A DNA stretch of 64,000 nt, taken from the NCBI RefSeq assembly GCF_004357985.1, contig NZ_SMTF01000003.1, forward strand, positions 248,001 to 312,000. The letters are read 5' to 3'. This document shows, in pieces, positions 28,137 to 36,976 of the stretch. The notes below the pieces were generated by a model. It did no database searches. It was not told where the DNA came from and worked only from the letters and a program-made list of their open reading frames with translations. Every line of letters starts with the position of its first letter. Within the stretch, counting starts at the first letter, position 1. This stretch comes from Luteimonas aestuarii. Its GTDB lineage: Bacteria > Pseudomonadota > Gammaproteobacteria > Xanthomonadales > Xanthomonadaceae. A program made the position numbers and the translations under genes.

Positions 28137-29485
28137 GCGGCCCTCAACTGGGCCTGACGAGCCCGCCCGGAAGGCGATGGATCGGCGTGTCTGGCGTAAA
28201 CGCTCAGAACTTCTTCCGCGTGCTTTTGGTGAAGCAAGACAAGATCCTCGAAGGGCGCTGACAGCTGGGAAGGGGCGCAATGATCCCCAAGCCGGTCCCT
28301 CATGCCAAGGTCTCCTTCCGCCCAGCGCTGCGCCTGCCAGACATAGCTGCGAAAGTAGTCATCGTTCATGGCGTCCTCGCGCTCCCACAGTGGCCGGCTG
28401 TATGGGGTGAGGTCGCGAGCACCGGCACCAACGAAGGCCTGATGCCGCTCGATGCAGGCGGCGCAATAGCCGCAATGGGTCACCCCAGCCTCGCGCCAGG
28501 AGGTATGGACACACGATCGAGATTGTTGCGCCCACTGGACGAGCCCTGGGGTGTGCACCAGAGCCTCGATCATCGCCGCCTTGGTCACACGCGCAAACGG
28601 CAGCTCAAAGCGAACCGGCCGCTCCAGCGCGTCGCTAGCGACCTGCGTCATCATGGCAAGGAAGGTCGGATGCGCGCCTCGCGTGGACAAGCCATTGGAC
28701 AAGGGGGCCCCGCCCAACGGCAGGTTGATCGCGCCGTGTCCATTCTCGTAGACATGGACAACGTCCACCCCGCAAACCGAGGCGAGAACGGCTCCGGAGG
28801 CGCAGAACAAGAACCCGCGAGATCGCTGCGTCGTTTCCTGATCGCGGATACGACCCGATCGCTCCAGACCCAGGACGAAGGACGCATGGCTAATGGAGCC
28901 CGCCTGCGGCAAGACATGCTTGAGCAGCTTGATCTGGTCCATAGCCCGTCGGCGGATAGCCGACTGGTGTCCTGCGGTAAGGAGCATGATGTCGCGCTGG
29001 CCGCTTTGCAGCGACGCCGCCAGACCCGCTGCAGAGTCCAGGCCACCGCTATACAGCGCCACGCGACTAGGCTTCAAGTGCGGACCGAAGTCCAGCGTCG
29101 TCTGGCCAACGGCAGGGGCTGGCCGCTCGTGCGGCGAGAAGGAAATCAGCCAGAAGTCGCCGGACAGGAAATGCAGAAGCTCTGCCAGCTGATCGACGAC
29201 GTGCGGCTGCGACCAGTAAGCGAGGTCGGCCACATGAAAGCAGACCGGGATCGTGCGCAATCCGGCTTCGTTCTTGATGCTGACCTTGCGACGATGGATG
29301 CGATCGATCGCATAGGCGCCTGCAGCAATGCTGATCAGATCGATCGAGCGGTCGTCTACGCACGCCAACAGGTCATGGATCATGGCTTGAGCACTGATGC
29401 TCATGCGGCGCGTAGTGTCGCCCTGAACTTCAAGGCGACCATTAGCGTAGCGGACATGCAACTGGGTTGGCAGCTCAACGAGCAC
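28133..29485 (-). CDS. QueC-like protein (QatC-type ATP pyrophosphatase)
   Basis: A 450-residue protein, about twice the size of housekeeping QueC. The PP-loop SGGLDS is at residues 146-151. A zinc-site pattern C-x12-C-x2-C-x2-C (CVHTSWRE...CGYCAAC) and a following IERHQAF match QueC. The N-terminal 140 residues are extra. QueC paralogues of this size are found in the Qat system and in some CBASS operons, but no QatA ATPase or QatD TatD nuclease is present here. GTG 29485 has GGAG seven bases upstream and overlaps the previous gene by 11 nt. Confidence 0.85.
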   Translation of the reverse strand: MLVELPTQLHVRYANGRLEVQGDTTRRMSISAQAMIHDLLACVDDRSIDLISIAAGAYAIDRIHRRKVSIKNEAGLRTIPVCFHVADLAYWSQPHVVDQLAELLHFLSGDFWLISFSPHERPAPAVGQTTLDFGPHLKPSRVALYSGGLDSAAGLAASLQSGQRDIMLLTAGHQSAIRRRAMDQIKLLKHVLPQAGSISHASFVLGLERSGRIRDQETTQRSRGFLFCASGAVLASVCGVDVVHVYENGHGAINLPLGGAPLSNGLSTRGAHPTFLAMMTQVASDALERPVRFELPFARVTKAAMIEALVHTPGLVQWAQQSRSCVHTSWREAGVTHCGYCAACIERHQAFVGAGARDLTPYSRPLWEREDAMNDDYFRSYVWQAQRWAEGDLGMRDRLGDHCAPSQLSAPFEDLVLLHQKHAEEVLSVYARHADPSPSGRARQAQLRAA

Positions 29486-30086
29486 GATCCGTCTCCGTAG
29501 TCGATTGCGGTCCGGTAGGGACCAGCGACACATTCATCAACTCCTTGGAGCTCATGCGCCGCTTCGCGGTCAGGCGCCGCTTGAAGCGCACCGGGGCGCC
29601 ATCCCGCAACGCGGCCTCCAGAATGGCCCGAAGATCGCCCTCGTATGCCCCGAAGGCCGTGGCAACCTGGCTTGAAAGCTCGCTCCGAAGCTCTGGATCG
29701 CGGAAGCGCTCCTCCTGACCCGCCCGGCACTGCGCCTGATCGATCAAGCGCTGCGTCAGCAATCGCGCGGCGACCGCGGCGACTTCCGCCGGGTCATTGC
29801 TTCGGCAGCGGTTGCGGGCATCGTTGACCAGGCTGGCGAGGCCCTTCTCAGTGAACTGGGCAATGACCGTCTGGACCTGCACAGGGGCACCCAGTGAGAG
29901 GCGTAGCAAGCTCGACAGCGGCGGCCCGTTGCGCAGCGCACCGCTCAAGGCGGCGCACATGCCCTCCATGTCCGCAGCCATTGCGGTCGCAACATCGTCC
30001 ACCGCACAACCGGGGTCCTTCAGCGCTCTGCGCGTGCGGGCCCACCGCGACGTGTGCCCCAAATCGATGATTTCGTTCTCGGCCAT
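29475..30086 (-). CDS. Hypothetical protein, first gene of the QueC/TIR operon
   Basis: A 203-residue protein, mostly helical, with Arg-rich segments and no recognised family. The C-terminus is basic (FKRRLTAKRRMSS). It is first in the leftward operon and overlaps the QueC-like gene. By position it could be the protein substrate or partner of the QueC-like enzyme, as QatB is for QatC; that is inference. TTGACA lies at 30122-30117 on the minus strand upstream. ATG 30086 was chosen; 12 more in-frame codons exist upstream. Confidence 0.65.
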   Translation of the reverse strand: MAENEIIDLGHTSRWARTRRALKDPGCAVDDVATAMAADMEGMCAALSGALRNGPPLSSLLRLSLGAPVQVQTVIAQFTEKGLASLVNDARNRCRSNDPAEVAAVAARLLTQRLIDQAQCRAGQEERFRDPELRSELSSQVATAFGAYEGDLRAILEAALRDGAPVRFKRRLTAKRRMSSKELMNVSLVPTGPQSTTETDRAR

Positions 30087-30225
30087 GGGGGCAGCGTAAA
30101 AGCCGCCACGCCCCAATGTCAAGTCGAACCAGTCTTATTCTGTCAAAATGTAATACTCCGCTGCCTAAGCCTTTGAACTGGCGAGCGTTTCCCGCTAGCG
30201 TCCACACATCGGTTGGGAGGCGATC

Positions 30226-31458
30226 ATGGCACTGGAACTGCTGCTCTTCGACTTGGACAACACCCTAGTTCGCTCTACCGACTTGGATCCTTTTCGGGGC
30301 GCCGAAGGAACCGGCCCACGGACCCCAGCACGCATTCAGGCACTGACGCGCGCCATCCGCGCCAATTCGGATCGACTCCACTACACGGAGGACGATTTGA
30401 TCGCCCTAGCGCAGGGGCGGCGCATAGGCGTCTTCACCCGGTCCCCTAGCGCCTATGCCGCTACGCTGTTGGCAGAGTGTTTCCCGCGAGCTCCATGGTC
30501 CTGCGTCATCGCCTACGAGGATGTTCGGCACACCAAGCCGTATCCCGATGGCGTTTGGCTGGCCATGCAGAAGCTGGGCATCCAAGATGTGCGAAGCGTC
30601 GCTGTCGTTGGGGATGAAAAGGCAGATGTCATCGCAGCCTACCGTGCTGGTTGTTGGGCCATCCTAGACCAGGGAGCATGGCCCCAACCTTGGACCTCTC
30701 CGCAATACAACGCCGTGGAGCGGGTCGCGGACGTGATTGTCAACGGACCGGCCGACTTGCGCAGGAAGATCGCTGATCCCATTTCAAGTTTGCCCGTATT
30801 GGAGCTGGCAGGCGAACGGCCGGGGGCGAACCTGCTTGCGTCTTGTCGCTACGATGCGATCAATCACTTCATTCCAAACTCCATCGAACGTGGATCTGCG
30901 TGGGTCCATGTCTTGGGGCGTTCATTCTCGGACTATCGCGATCTTGACCACCGCCGCAATTGGCACCGGCTATCGCAGGAAATTGCTGACCTCAAGGACG
31001 CACAACAATTCCCTGGTCACTGGGTCAATGCGCTCCGCGCATACCTGCACCATTGTTGGCCCGTGCACCATCTGGAGCCTACCGTCGTCAGTGTCATACC
31101 CTTCAAGCCCGGTCGCCAACCACGACTTGAGCGGCTCCTCAACCAACTACAAGCGTCCGACGCAGCCGTGGACATCCATCCGCTCACACCCATTTCCTTC
31201 GTGCCAGACCTGCTTCGCTATACGAATGGGGCACGCAGCCATCACGGCGAACATTTGACCAGGGAGGAACGATTCATCAATGTTCGCGACCATCTGCAAG
31301 TAGCCAGACCGGATCAGGCTCGCGGCAAGAACGTGGTGGTGATCGATGACGTCGCAACAACTGGCGCATCCCTGGTGTATGCCGCGAAATACCTCAAGGC
31401 AGCCGGTGCGTCCAAGGTAGAATGCGTAGCGCTAGCCAAGGCGATCGGTCCCGAATGA
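30226..31458 (+). CDS. shosT: ShosT-like HAD-phosphoribosyltransferase fusion
   Basis: A 410-residue fusion. Residues 1-190 form a HAD hydrolase (FDLDNTLV at 8-15, GVFTRSPSA, TKPYPDGVW, VAVVGDEKADV). The C-terminal part is a ComF-like phosphoribosyltransferase with the PRPP loop VVVIDDVATTGASL. Together with the following DprA-like gene this matches ShosTA, a toxin-antitoxin and anti-phage system in which the PRTase protein is the toxin. The stop overlaps the next start (ATGA). It is divergent from the QueC/TIR operon with 139 bp between the starts. Confidence 0.82.
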   Translation: MALELLLFDLDNTLVRSTDLDPFRGAEGTGPRTPARIQALTRAIRANSDRLHYTEDDLIALAQGRRIGVFTRSPSAYAATLLAECFPRAPWSCVIAYEDVRHTKPYPDGVWLAMQKLGIQDVRSVAVVGDEKADVIAAYRAGCWAILDQGAWPQPWTSPQYNAVERVADVIVNGPADLRRKIADPISSLPVLELAGERPGANLLASCRYDAINHFIPNSIERGSAWVHVLGRSFSDYRDLDHRRNWHRLSQEIADLKDAQQFPGHWVNALRAYLHHCWPVHHLEPTVVSVIPFKPGRQPRLERLLNQLQASDAAVDIHPLTPISFVPDLLRYTNGARSHHGEHLTREERFINVRDHLQVARPDQARGKNVVVIDDVATTGASLVYAAKYLKAAGASKVECVALAKAIGPE

Positions 31459-32447
31459 AGGCAATCTCCTCTACTACCAGGAAGCTTCTGGAGCTCTCGC
31501 AGCTTTCGGGCGTTGGCCCCGCCACGTTGCGTCGCTTCGCTTCAGACCCCGGCATCGACACCCTTGAAGCGGAGGACATCGCCGCCAGCAACAATGCGCT
31601 CACCGACGCACTCGACGACGGTCGGCTATGGCGAACGGCCCGTGCAAAGGCTGAAGCACAGATCGAAGCATGCGAACAGATTGGAGCTCGTATCATCTCT
31701 CCGGTCGACAAAGACTATCCGTCGCTGCTCTCATCGACGAAGGATGACCCATTTCTCCTGTATGTGCGCGGCAACTTTGCGCCAGACCCAGAGAAGTCTA
31801 TCGCGATTATTGGAACAAGGGAGCCGACCCCTCATGGCATAGCGATTGCCGAGCGCATGACAGACTTTTTCGTTGGCGCTGGCTGGAGTGTCGTGAGTGG
31901 ACTCGCCCTCGGCTGCGACGCAATCGCTCATCGGCAAGCGATCAAGAGCGGTGGTCATACGGTCGCGGTGCTGGCGCACGGGCTCCATACCACAGCCCCG
32001 GCACGGCATCGAGCTTTGGCGGAAGAGATCGTCGAGAGCGGAGGTGCGCTTGTATCGCAGTATCCCTTTGGTGCCCCTGCAATCGGCCCGCAGTTCGTCC
32101 AGCGAGACAAGACACAGGCCGGCCTTGCGCAGGGCGTTGTGATGGTCCAATCCGACCTACAGGGGGGCAGTCTCCATGCGTCTCGGGCCATCCTGGCTTA
32201 CGGGCGCTGGTTGATTGTGCCCAATCCAACGGATCGGGATCGAATTGCCGAGGAGCCCAAGGTGCAAGCAAACCTGCTCCTTGCAGAAGGCAACGATCGC
32301 GACAAAATGGATCTGCTGCGCATCAAGACGCCATCGATGCTGACCAAATTGCTTATCGTGAGAAGTCGTGAAGACTACGACATCGTTCTGAAGAAGGCTT
32401 CGCTAGGTGGAAACGACGCGGCGGTGATACAACCGTCGATGTTTTAG
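31455..32447 (+). CDS. shosA: ShosA-like DprA-family protein
   Basis: A 330-residue protein with an N-terminal helix-hairpin-helix (LLELSQLSGVGPATLRRFA), then a DprA/Smf Rossmann domain: IAIIGTREPTPHG, VVSGLALGCDAIAHRQAI, VAVLAHGLHTTAPA and SQYPFGAP. In ShosTA this protein is the antitoxin that restrains the PRTase partner. ATG 31455 overlaps the shosT stop. It lacks the C-terminal winged helix of true DprA and lies outside any competence context, which fits the defence role. Confidence 0.85.
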   Translation: MKAISSTTRKLLELSQLSGVGPATLRRFASDPGIDTLEAEDIAASNNALTDALDDGRLWRTARAKAEAQIEACEQIGARIISPVDKDYPSLLSSTKDDPFLLYVRGNFAPDPEKSIAIIGTREPTPHGIAIAERMTDFFVGAGWSVVSGLALGCDAIAHRQAIKSGGHTVAVLAHGLHTTAPARHRALAEEIVESGGALVSQYPFGAPAIGPQFVQRDKTQAGLAQGVVMVQSDLQGGSLHASRAILAYGRWLIVPNPTDRDRIAEEPKVQANLLLAEGNDRDKMDLLRIKTPSMLTKLLIVRSREDYDIVLKKASLGGNDAAVIQPSMF

Positions 32448-32469
32448 CCATTGCCGCAAATGGGGCACC

Positions 32470-33915
32470 TCAAGGATGCACCACCCCATCCCAGTTGAGC
32501 TGTCGCTTGAACTGACCCCGCTCGTAACGTGGCAACGCAACGGGCGGCTGATACGCGTCAAGAACTTCCTTTTGCCAATCTCGGATCACTGGCTTGGTCC
32601 GCCGCCGCTTCGGGCTGTTTGGATGGTCGTAGTGCCGCCTGATGGTCTCAACCCGCTCCTCGGCCGTCGCATGGCCGGTGACAAGTGCGATATCACGATC
32701 CTGAAATCCTTGCTGCTTCAGGTCCGTGACTAGGGTGTGGCGGAAGGCGTGGAAGCGCACTCCTTTCGGAAACCCGAGGTCTTTCATGTAGGAAGAGAAC
32801 TGGCGGCTCAAGCAGGCACCATACGCAGCCTTCGTCTCCCCGTTCTTCTTCGTCCCCGCCGTCAAGTTGGGAAACAGGCGGAGCTGCCCCGCATCTCGAA
32901 CGTCATCCACAAACTCCAGAAAGCCCGCATCCAACACTACTTGCGGGAGGGGGATCCGGCGGATCGCTGACCTGCCCTTGAGCCTCTGGCGGCTCTTACG
33001 GCCCGAGGAGTTCGAGAGCTCCTCGTCCGCCGTTGCCCGGATATCAATACACCATAGCCCTTCGTCCTGAATGATGTTTGCCACCTTTAGCTGCGACACC
33101 TCACCAATGCGCATGCCCATGTGCAGCCCAATGATCGGGCACCACCAGCGATGCGGCCACGCCGCCGCCCACTGCGGAAACCCGACCGGGTCGAAGATGC
33201 GCTGGAGCTCCTCGCCATCGAAGAGACGCTCCGCCTTGTCCGGATCCTCGATCAAGCCATCCTTGAAGTCGTCGAAAGCCGACATGGGCGAATGTCCGAT
33301 CGCGCCTGCCTTCTCCAAGACGCCGAAGAATGTCTTCAGCTGCCGGCGGTAAAGTCGGAACGTATCGGGCGCAGGCAGGCGGACGTTCTGCGCCTTCCCT
33401 TCAGCAATCAGGTCATCCGCTGACCGCACCCTCAGGATCTTGGCGCTGGCGCGGCGATCAGGCGTCCACCGGATCAGCTGCCACAGCTTGTGAATGTGAG
33501 CGTGGGTGATCGCCGACACGTAGATGTCGCCACACACGGCAAACAGCATATCCAGGGCGCGCTTGGCGGCCGACTGTGAGTTCTCTGCAAGTCCACGGAC
33601 TTCCCGATAGCTGAGATAGTCGTCGATCTCCACCGAAAGTTTGCGTGCAGGAGAACCGATCTGCAGGGGCTCTGGGTAGCGCGTGCCGCCCTTGCTGTAG
33701 CGACGCCTGCGCGTCAGCTTCAGCGTATTTCCAACGAACTCCTGGAGGTGTGCCATGTCCTCTGCACTGTTGACTTCTACGCTTTGGAGGATGACGTTGT
33801 TGACCTTGATGGAGCCGATCTTTAGACCAGTCCTGTTTCCTAGATCGTAATACTCTTGTGCAGCCGCGAGGTCGTCGGCGATGGTGTGGACATAGTCTCC
33901 GGAGTTGGTGGACAT
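32470..33915 (-). CDS. Third tyrosine recombinase (phage-type integrase)
   Basis: A 481-residue recombinase, complete in its catalytic domain: Arg in HMGMRIGEVSQL, Lys/Arg region KSRQRLKGRSAIRRIPL, HAFRHTLVTD, TGHATAEERVETIRRHYDH with the Tyr. The N-terminal part (DDYLSYREVRGLAENS) is a SAM-like core-binding domain. It is convergent with shosA (22 bp between stops) and not close to either tRNA-Phe repeat. It may be the relic of an earlier element that brought the ShosTA and TIR modules; no att repeats for it are visible to me. Confidence 0.9.
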   Translation of the reverse strand: MSTNSGDYVHTIADDLAAAQEYYDLGNRTGLKIGSIKVNNVILQSVEVNSAEDMAHLQEFVGNTLKLTRRRRYSKGGTRYPEPLQIGSPARKLSVEIDDYLSYREVRGLAENSQSAAKRALDMLFAVCGDIYVSAITHAHIHKLWQLIRWTPDRRASAKILRVRSADDLIAEGKAQNVRLPAPDTFRLYRRQLKTFFGVLEKAGAIGHSPMSAFDDFKDGLIEDPDKAERLFDGEELQRIFDPVGFPQWAAAWPHRWWCPIIGLHMGMRIGEVSQLKVANIIQDEGLWCIDIRATADEELSNSSGRKSRQRLKGRSAIRRIPLPQVVLDAGFLEFVDDVRDAGQLRLFPNLTAGTKKNGETKAAYGACLSRQFSSYMKDLGFPKGVRFHAFRHTLVTDLKQQGFQDRDIALVTGHATAEERVETIRRHYDHPNSPKRRRTKPVIRDWQKEVLDAYQPPVALPRYERGQFKRQLNWDGVVHP

Positions 33916-34240
33916 GCTCGCTTCCTGATGGGGGATGCAAGCGTCATAAGGCGAACGCCGATCCTGTCAACGATACGGTGCAAACTCCTGATGACAACCG
34001 CCAGTCCTAGGCATCGGGGACATTAGCGGTGGAAATGGCCAGAGAAATAAGTCAGCGTCGCGTCGTAACGATCTGATTTCAATGGCGCCCCGGCATTCGG
34101 TAGTGGTGCAACGAAATTAACTTCATGTAGTAATACCTTTTGGATGTAACGCAGAATTCGCGATGCCTCTTAGGTGAACAGAAAATAAACCCAAACGGCA
34201 ACAAATCCTTCTGTTCGCCGGTAGGCATTGCCCATTTTCT
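33916..34240. other. Intergenic region, 325 bp, no gene seen
   Basis: AT-richer than the surroundings, with several stops in all frames. It holds the promoter region of the third integrase. I see no RNA gene or repeat. Confidence 0.5.
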
Positions 34241-34453
34241 TCAGTGAAGAACGGGACGCCCGATCTCGTAATAGAGCGCATGGCAGTCGATGGTGCCGCG
34301 CTCGTATTGCTCTAGTAGCCGGCGGCATCGTCGATCGATGAGGAGGCCGCGTTCCTCGGCGCCTTCAAGGATGTTCTCGACCACCTCTCGGCGAAAGGTG
34401 GGATCACGTTCCAGTTCCGCGTCTTCGGGGGTCAGCTCAGGTAGTCGTGGCAT
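34241..34453 (-). CDS. Small hypothetical protein
   Basis: A 70-residue acidic, helical protein (MPRLPELTPEDAELERDPTFRR...; ILEGAEERGLLIDRRCRRLLEQYERG) with an excellent AGGAGG ribosome-binding site eight bases before ATG 34453. Size and composition resemble small antitoxin or regulatory proteins, but no partner toxin is adjacent and no family is recognised. Confidence 0.6.
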   Translation of the reverse strand: MPRLPELTPEDAELERDPTFRREVVENILEGAEERGLLIDRRCRRLLEQYERGTIDCHALYYEIGRPVLH

Positions 34454-34640
34454 GTCGTTTCCTCCTGCCCGACTCCTAGTCCCATTTGAGCGCGCGTCAA
34501 TAGGTCCTCCTGACGCAGTCTTTCGATTCTGACCATAGGCACGTGCCATCTTCTTGTGTCGCTGTGCCACTTGTAGAAGACGATGCGGGATGGCCGACGA
34601 GGCGGACACCCGCACTGTCCAAGCAAGATCGTTCGTTCGC

Positions 34641-34976
34641 TTACTCAGCGCCGGACCCCTTCCACATCGCGGCCAGCCGCGCGTGGACAGCTTCCTTGTC
34701 GTGGCCATCCCACTCCTTCTCGTAGGTTGGGAGACCTTCGAACAACGATTGGTGTCGTGTGTGGTAGTGATAGGAGATCTGACCGGTCGGCAGGTCGATA
34801 TACACGCACCCCTTCCACGCTGGCGTCCATCCGGGAGTAGTGGTGTCGCGTATACCGGACGGGAAAAGTCTGGACAGCGCAGCGACTAAGTGCATGCGTT
34901 CATCGTAAGCGCCGTCCTTCCGCGCAGTGAGGCGCTCAATTTCCAGTTGCTGGCGATCACGCGAGGCTGAGTCCAT
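34641..34976 (-). CDS. Hypothetical protein of a phage/plasmid family
   Basis: A 111-residue protein. The segment GWTPAWKGCVYIDLPTGQIS, YHYHTRHQSLFEGLPTYEKEWDGHD is a pattern I associate with a small conserved protein found on phages and plasmids, whose role is unknown. The aromatic and acidic residues suggest a compact beta domain. It is the first of two leftward small genes; the next starts 187 bp downstream. Confidence 0.65.
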   Translation of the reverse strand: MDSASRDRQQLEIERLTARKDGAYDERMHLVAALSRLFPSGIRDTTTPGWTPAWKGCVYIDLPTGQISYHYHTRHQSLFEGLPTYEKEWDGHDKEAVHARLAAMWKGSGAE

Positions 34977-35141
34977 TGCTACAGGATACGCAGGTTCGGA
35001 TGTCGCGTCATCGCCCTCGCCGACGCTGTTTATGCGGCCCGTCCGAGGACAAGCTCGTCCGCACTTTTTGAGGCGGGTTCGGCTTCACGCGCATCTACAG
35101 TCGGCATCAGATGATTAGGGATCGACAGCGACCATCGGCCA

Positions 35142-35825
35142 ATGACCCGCTCTGAACGACTTCTTGCGATCATGCAGTTGCTTCGTGCCCGGCGGACGCC
35201 AATCACTGCAGCGTCGATTGCCGCAGAGTTTGGCATCTCCGAACGAACCGTCTATCGCGACATCGTCGTGCTGATCGATCGGGGCGCGGTGATCCGCGGC
35301 GAGGCCGGTGTTGGCTATTTGCTTGATCAGCACCACTTCCTGCCGCCGTTGATGTTCACCGCTGACGAGGCTGACGCGATCATCCTTGGCCTGCGCTATG
35401 CAAGTCGCCGTGGCGACAAAGGTCTGTCTGCTGCCGCGGATAATGCGATAGCGAAGATTACCGGCATATTGCCTGACGATGTTGCGAGGTTGTCTCGCCA
35501 GTCGGGGCTGGTCGTGCAACCTGAGCTCGGCGACATCAAGCAAGCGATTGGCTTGATCCGCGGCGCCATCCGTAGGCAGCGTAGAGTTGTCTTCGACTAT
35601 GTTGATGAGCGCGGCAGCTCGTCTCATCGAAATGTTCTGCCGGTGGCTGTCGGGTTTTTTGACAACGGGGCAATGCTCGCCGCCTGGTGCAACGACCGCC
35701 AGGCCTTTAGACACTTTCGCCTTGATCGCATGCGAGCCGCTAGCGAGCTCGATGCGGGCTTCGACAAACCCCATCAGTGGCTGCTTGCTGAGTATCACAA
35801 ACTCGAACCTGGTATGCAGCTGTAG
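35142..35825 (+). CDS. YafY-family transcriptional regulator (HTH-11 + WYL)
   Basis: A 227-residue regulator with an N-terminal DeoR/HTH_11 domain (MTRSERLLAIMQLLRARRTP, IAAEFGISERTVYRDIVVLI) and a C-terminal WYL-type ligand-binding domain (RRQRRVVFDYVDERG, RNVLPVAVGFFDNGAMLAAWC, FRHFRLDRM). WYL proteins sense nucleic acids or small ligands. The downstream NAD(P)-binding gene follows by 67 bp in the same direction and is probably its target. The spacer holds inverted GCGACTG/CAGTCGC arms and three CTGACA copies. Confidence 0.85.
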   Translation: MTRSERLLAIMQLLRARRTPITAASIAAEFGISERTVYRDIVVLIDRGAVIRGEAGVGYLLDQHHFLPPLMFTADEADAIILGLRYASRRGDKGLSAAADNAIAKITGILPDDVARLSRQSGLVVQPELGDIKQAIGLIRGAIRRQRRVVFDYVDERGSSSHRNVLPVAVGFFDNGAMLAAWCNDRQAFRHFRLDRMRAASELDAGFDKPHQWLLAEYHKLEPGMQL

Positions 35826-35892
35826 CGACTGCTGACATGAACTGACAGTCGCATCGTTTACACCTGACATACGAACAGCACGGGAGTAAGCG

Positions 35893-36750
35893 ATGTTCAT
35901 CATACTGGGAGCCACAGGGCACGTTGGTTCAGCGGTGGCCGAAACTCTGCTCAAGAACGGGCACGAGGTCACAGCTGTTACGCGGCATGAGAACAACGCG
36001 CAGCTTCTGAGAGCCAAAGGAGCGACCGTCGCGGTTGCTGACCTCTATGACATGGAGGCGATGCGCGAGGTGTTCCGCAAGGGCAAGCGCCTGTTCCTCC
36101 TCAATCCGCCGGCCGCGCCGGACACGGATACGGATCAGGTCGAGAAGGAAACCGTCCGCCTGCTTCTGGGCGCGATAGAGGGCTCTGGACTGCAGATGAT
36201 TGTCGCCCAGTCGACCTATGGCGCCCAGCCGGGCGATGAGCTCGGCGATCTCAATACGCTCTACGCGATGGAAGACGGCCTGCGCGGCCAAGCGATACCC
36301 GCCACCATCCTCCGGGCGGCTTACTATTTCAGCAACTGGGATGGAATGCTTGACGCAGCCCGTGGCGGCACCCTGCCGACGATGTTCCCGGCCGAATTGA
36401 CGCTACCAATGGTCGCCCCGGCCGATCTCGGAGAGGTCGCGGCAGGCCTATTGACTGCCCCCATCGACGAAACGGGGGTTGTGCATGTCGAAGGGCCGTC
36501 CCGCTACTCGGCGCGCGACGTGGCAGACGCATTTTCCAGGGCGTTGAAGCGCTCTGTCGAACTCGTTGTCACTCCACGCGCACAGTGGGAGGACGCCTTT
36601 CGCAAGCTCGGCTTTTCCACCGAGGCGGCACGCTCATACGCGCGAATGACCGGGATCACGGTTGACGGCGCGTATGACATGCCAGAGGAGCCACGGCGGG
36701 GAACGACGGAGCTCCAGCGCTACATTGATGCGCTGGCGGGGAACGAGTAA
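35893..36750 (+). CDS. NmrA-like NAD(P)-binding protein
   Basis: A 285-residue atypical short-chain dehydrogenase. The Rossmann loop GATGHVG is at residues 6-12 and IVAQSTYGAQ replaces the classical Tyr-Lys active site, as in NmrA/HSCARG proteins that sense NADP(H) or act on quinones. The C-terminal part VAGLLTAPIDETGVVHVEGP is typical. GGGAG precedes ATG 35893. The pairing with a YafY-type regulator is a common stress-response cassette; its link to defence is unknown. Confidence 0.85.
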   Translation: MFIILGATGHVGSAVAETLLKNGHEVTAVTRHENNAQLLRAKGATVAVADLYDMEAMREVFRKGKRLFLLNPPAAPDTDTDQVEKETVRLLLGAIEGSGLQMIVAQSTYGAQPGDELGDLNTLYAMEDGLRGQAIPATILRAAYYFSNWDGMLDAARGGTLPTMFPAELTLPMVAPADLGEVAAGLLTAPIDETGVVHVEGPSRYSARDVADAFSRALKRSVELVVTPRAQWEDAFRKLGFSTEAARSYARMTGITVDGAYDMPEEPRRGTTELQRYIDALAGNE

Positions 36751-36976
36751 ACCGATAGCTCGACGCCTTGGACGTTCGCGCGACTGGGTCGGCGCTTTGT
36801 TCGGCTCTTCTCATTTCCGGTTGTCGAATATCGTTCGGGCAGAAGCCCTTGGCCCGCAGCTCAAGCCAAGAAAGTCTGGCCGCGGACGGTCGGTATTGTT
36901 GCGGGTCGATGCCAAAAACATCCGCACTTGACTTGGGCGCAGAACCTGCTGTATACAAGGTGAAAAGGGGAGTGTT

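Noticed and set aside
25410-30086. Naming the QueC-containing operon as Qat
   Set aside because: QatA ATPase and QatD TatD nuclease genes are absent and the 203-residue protein has no shown similarity to QatB.
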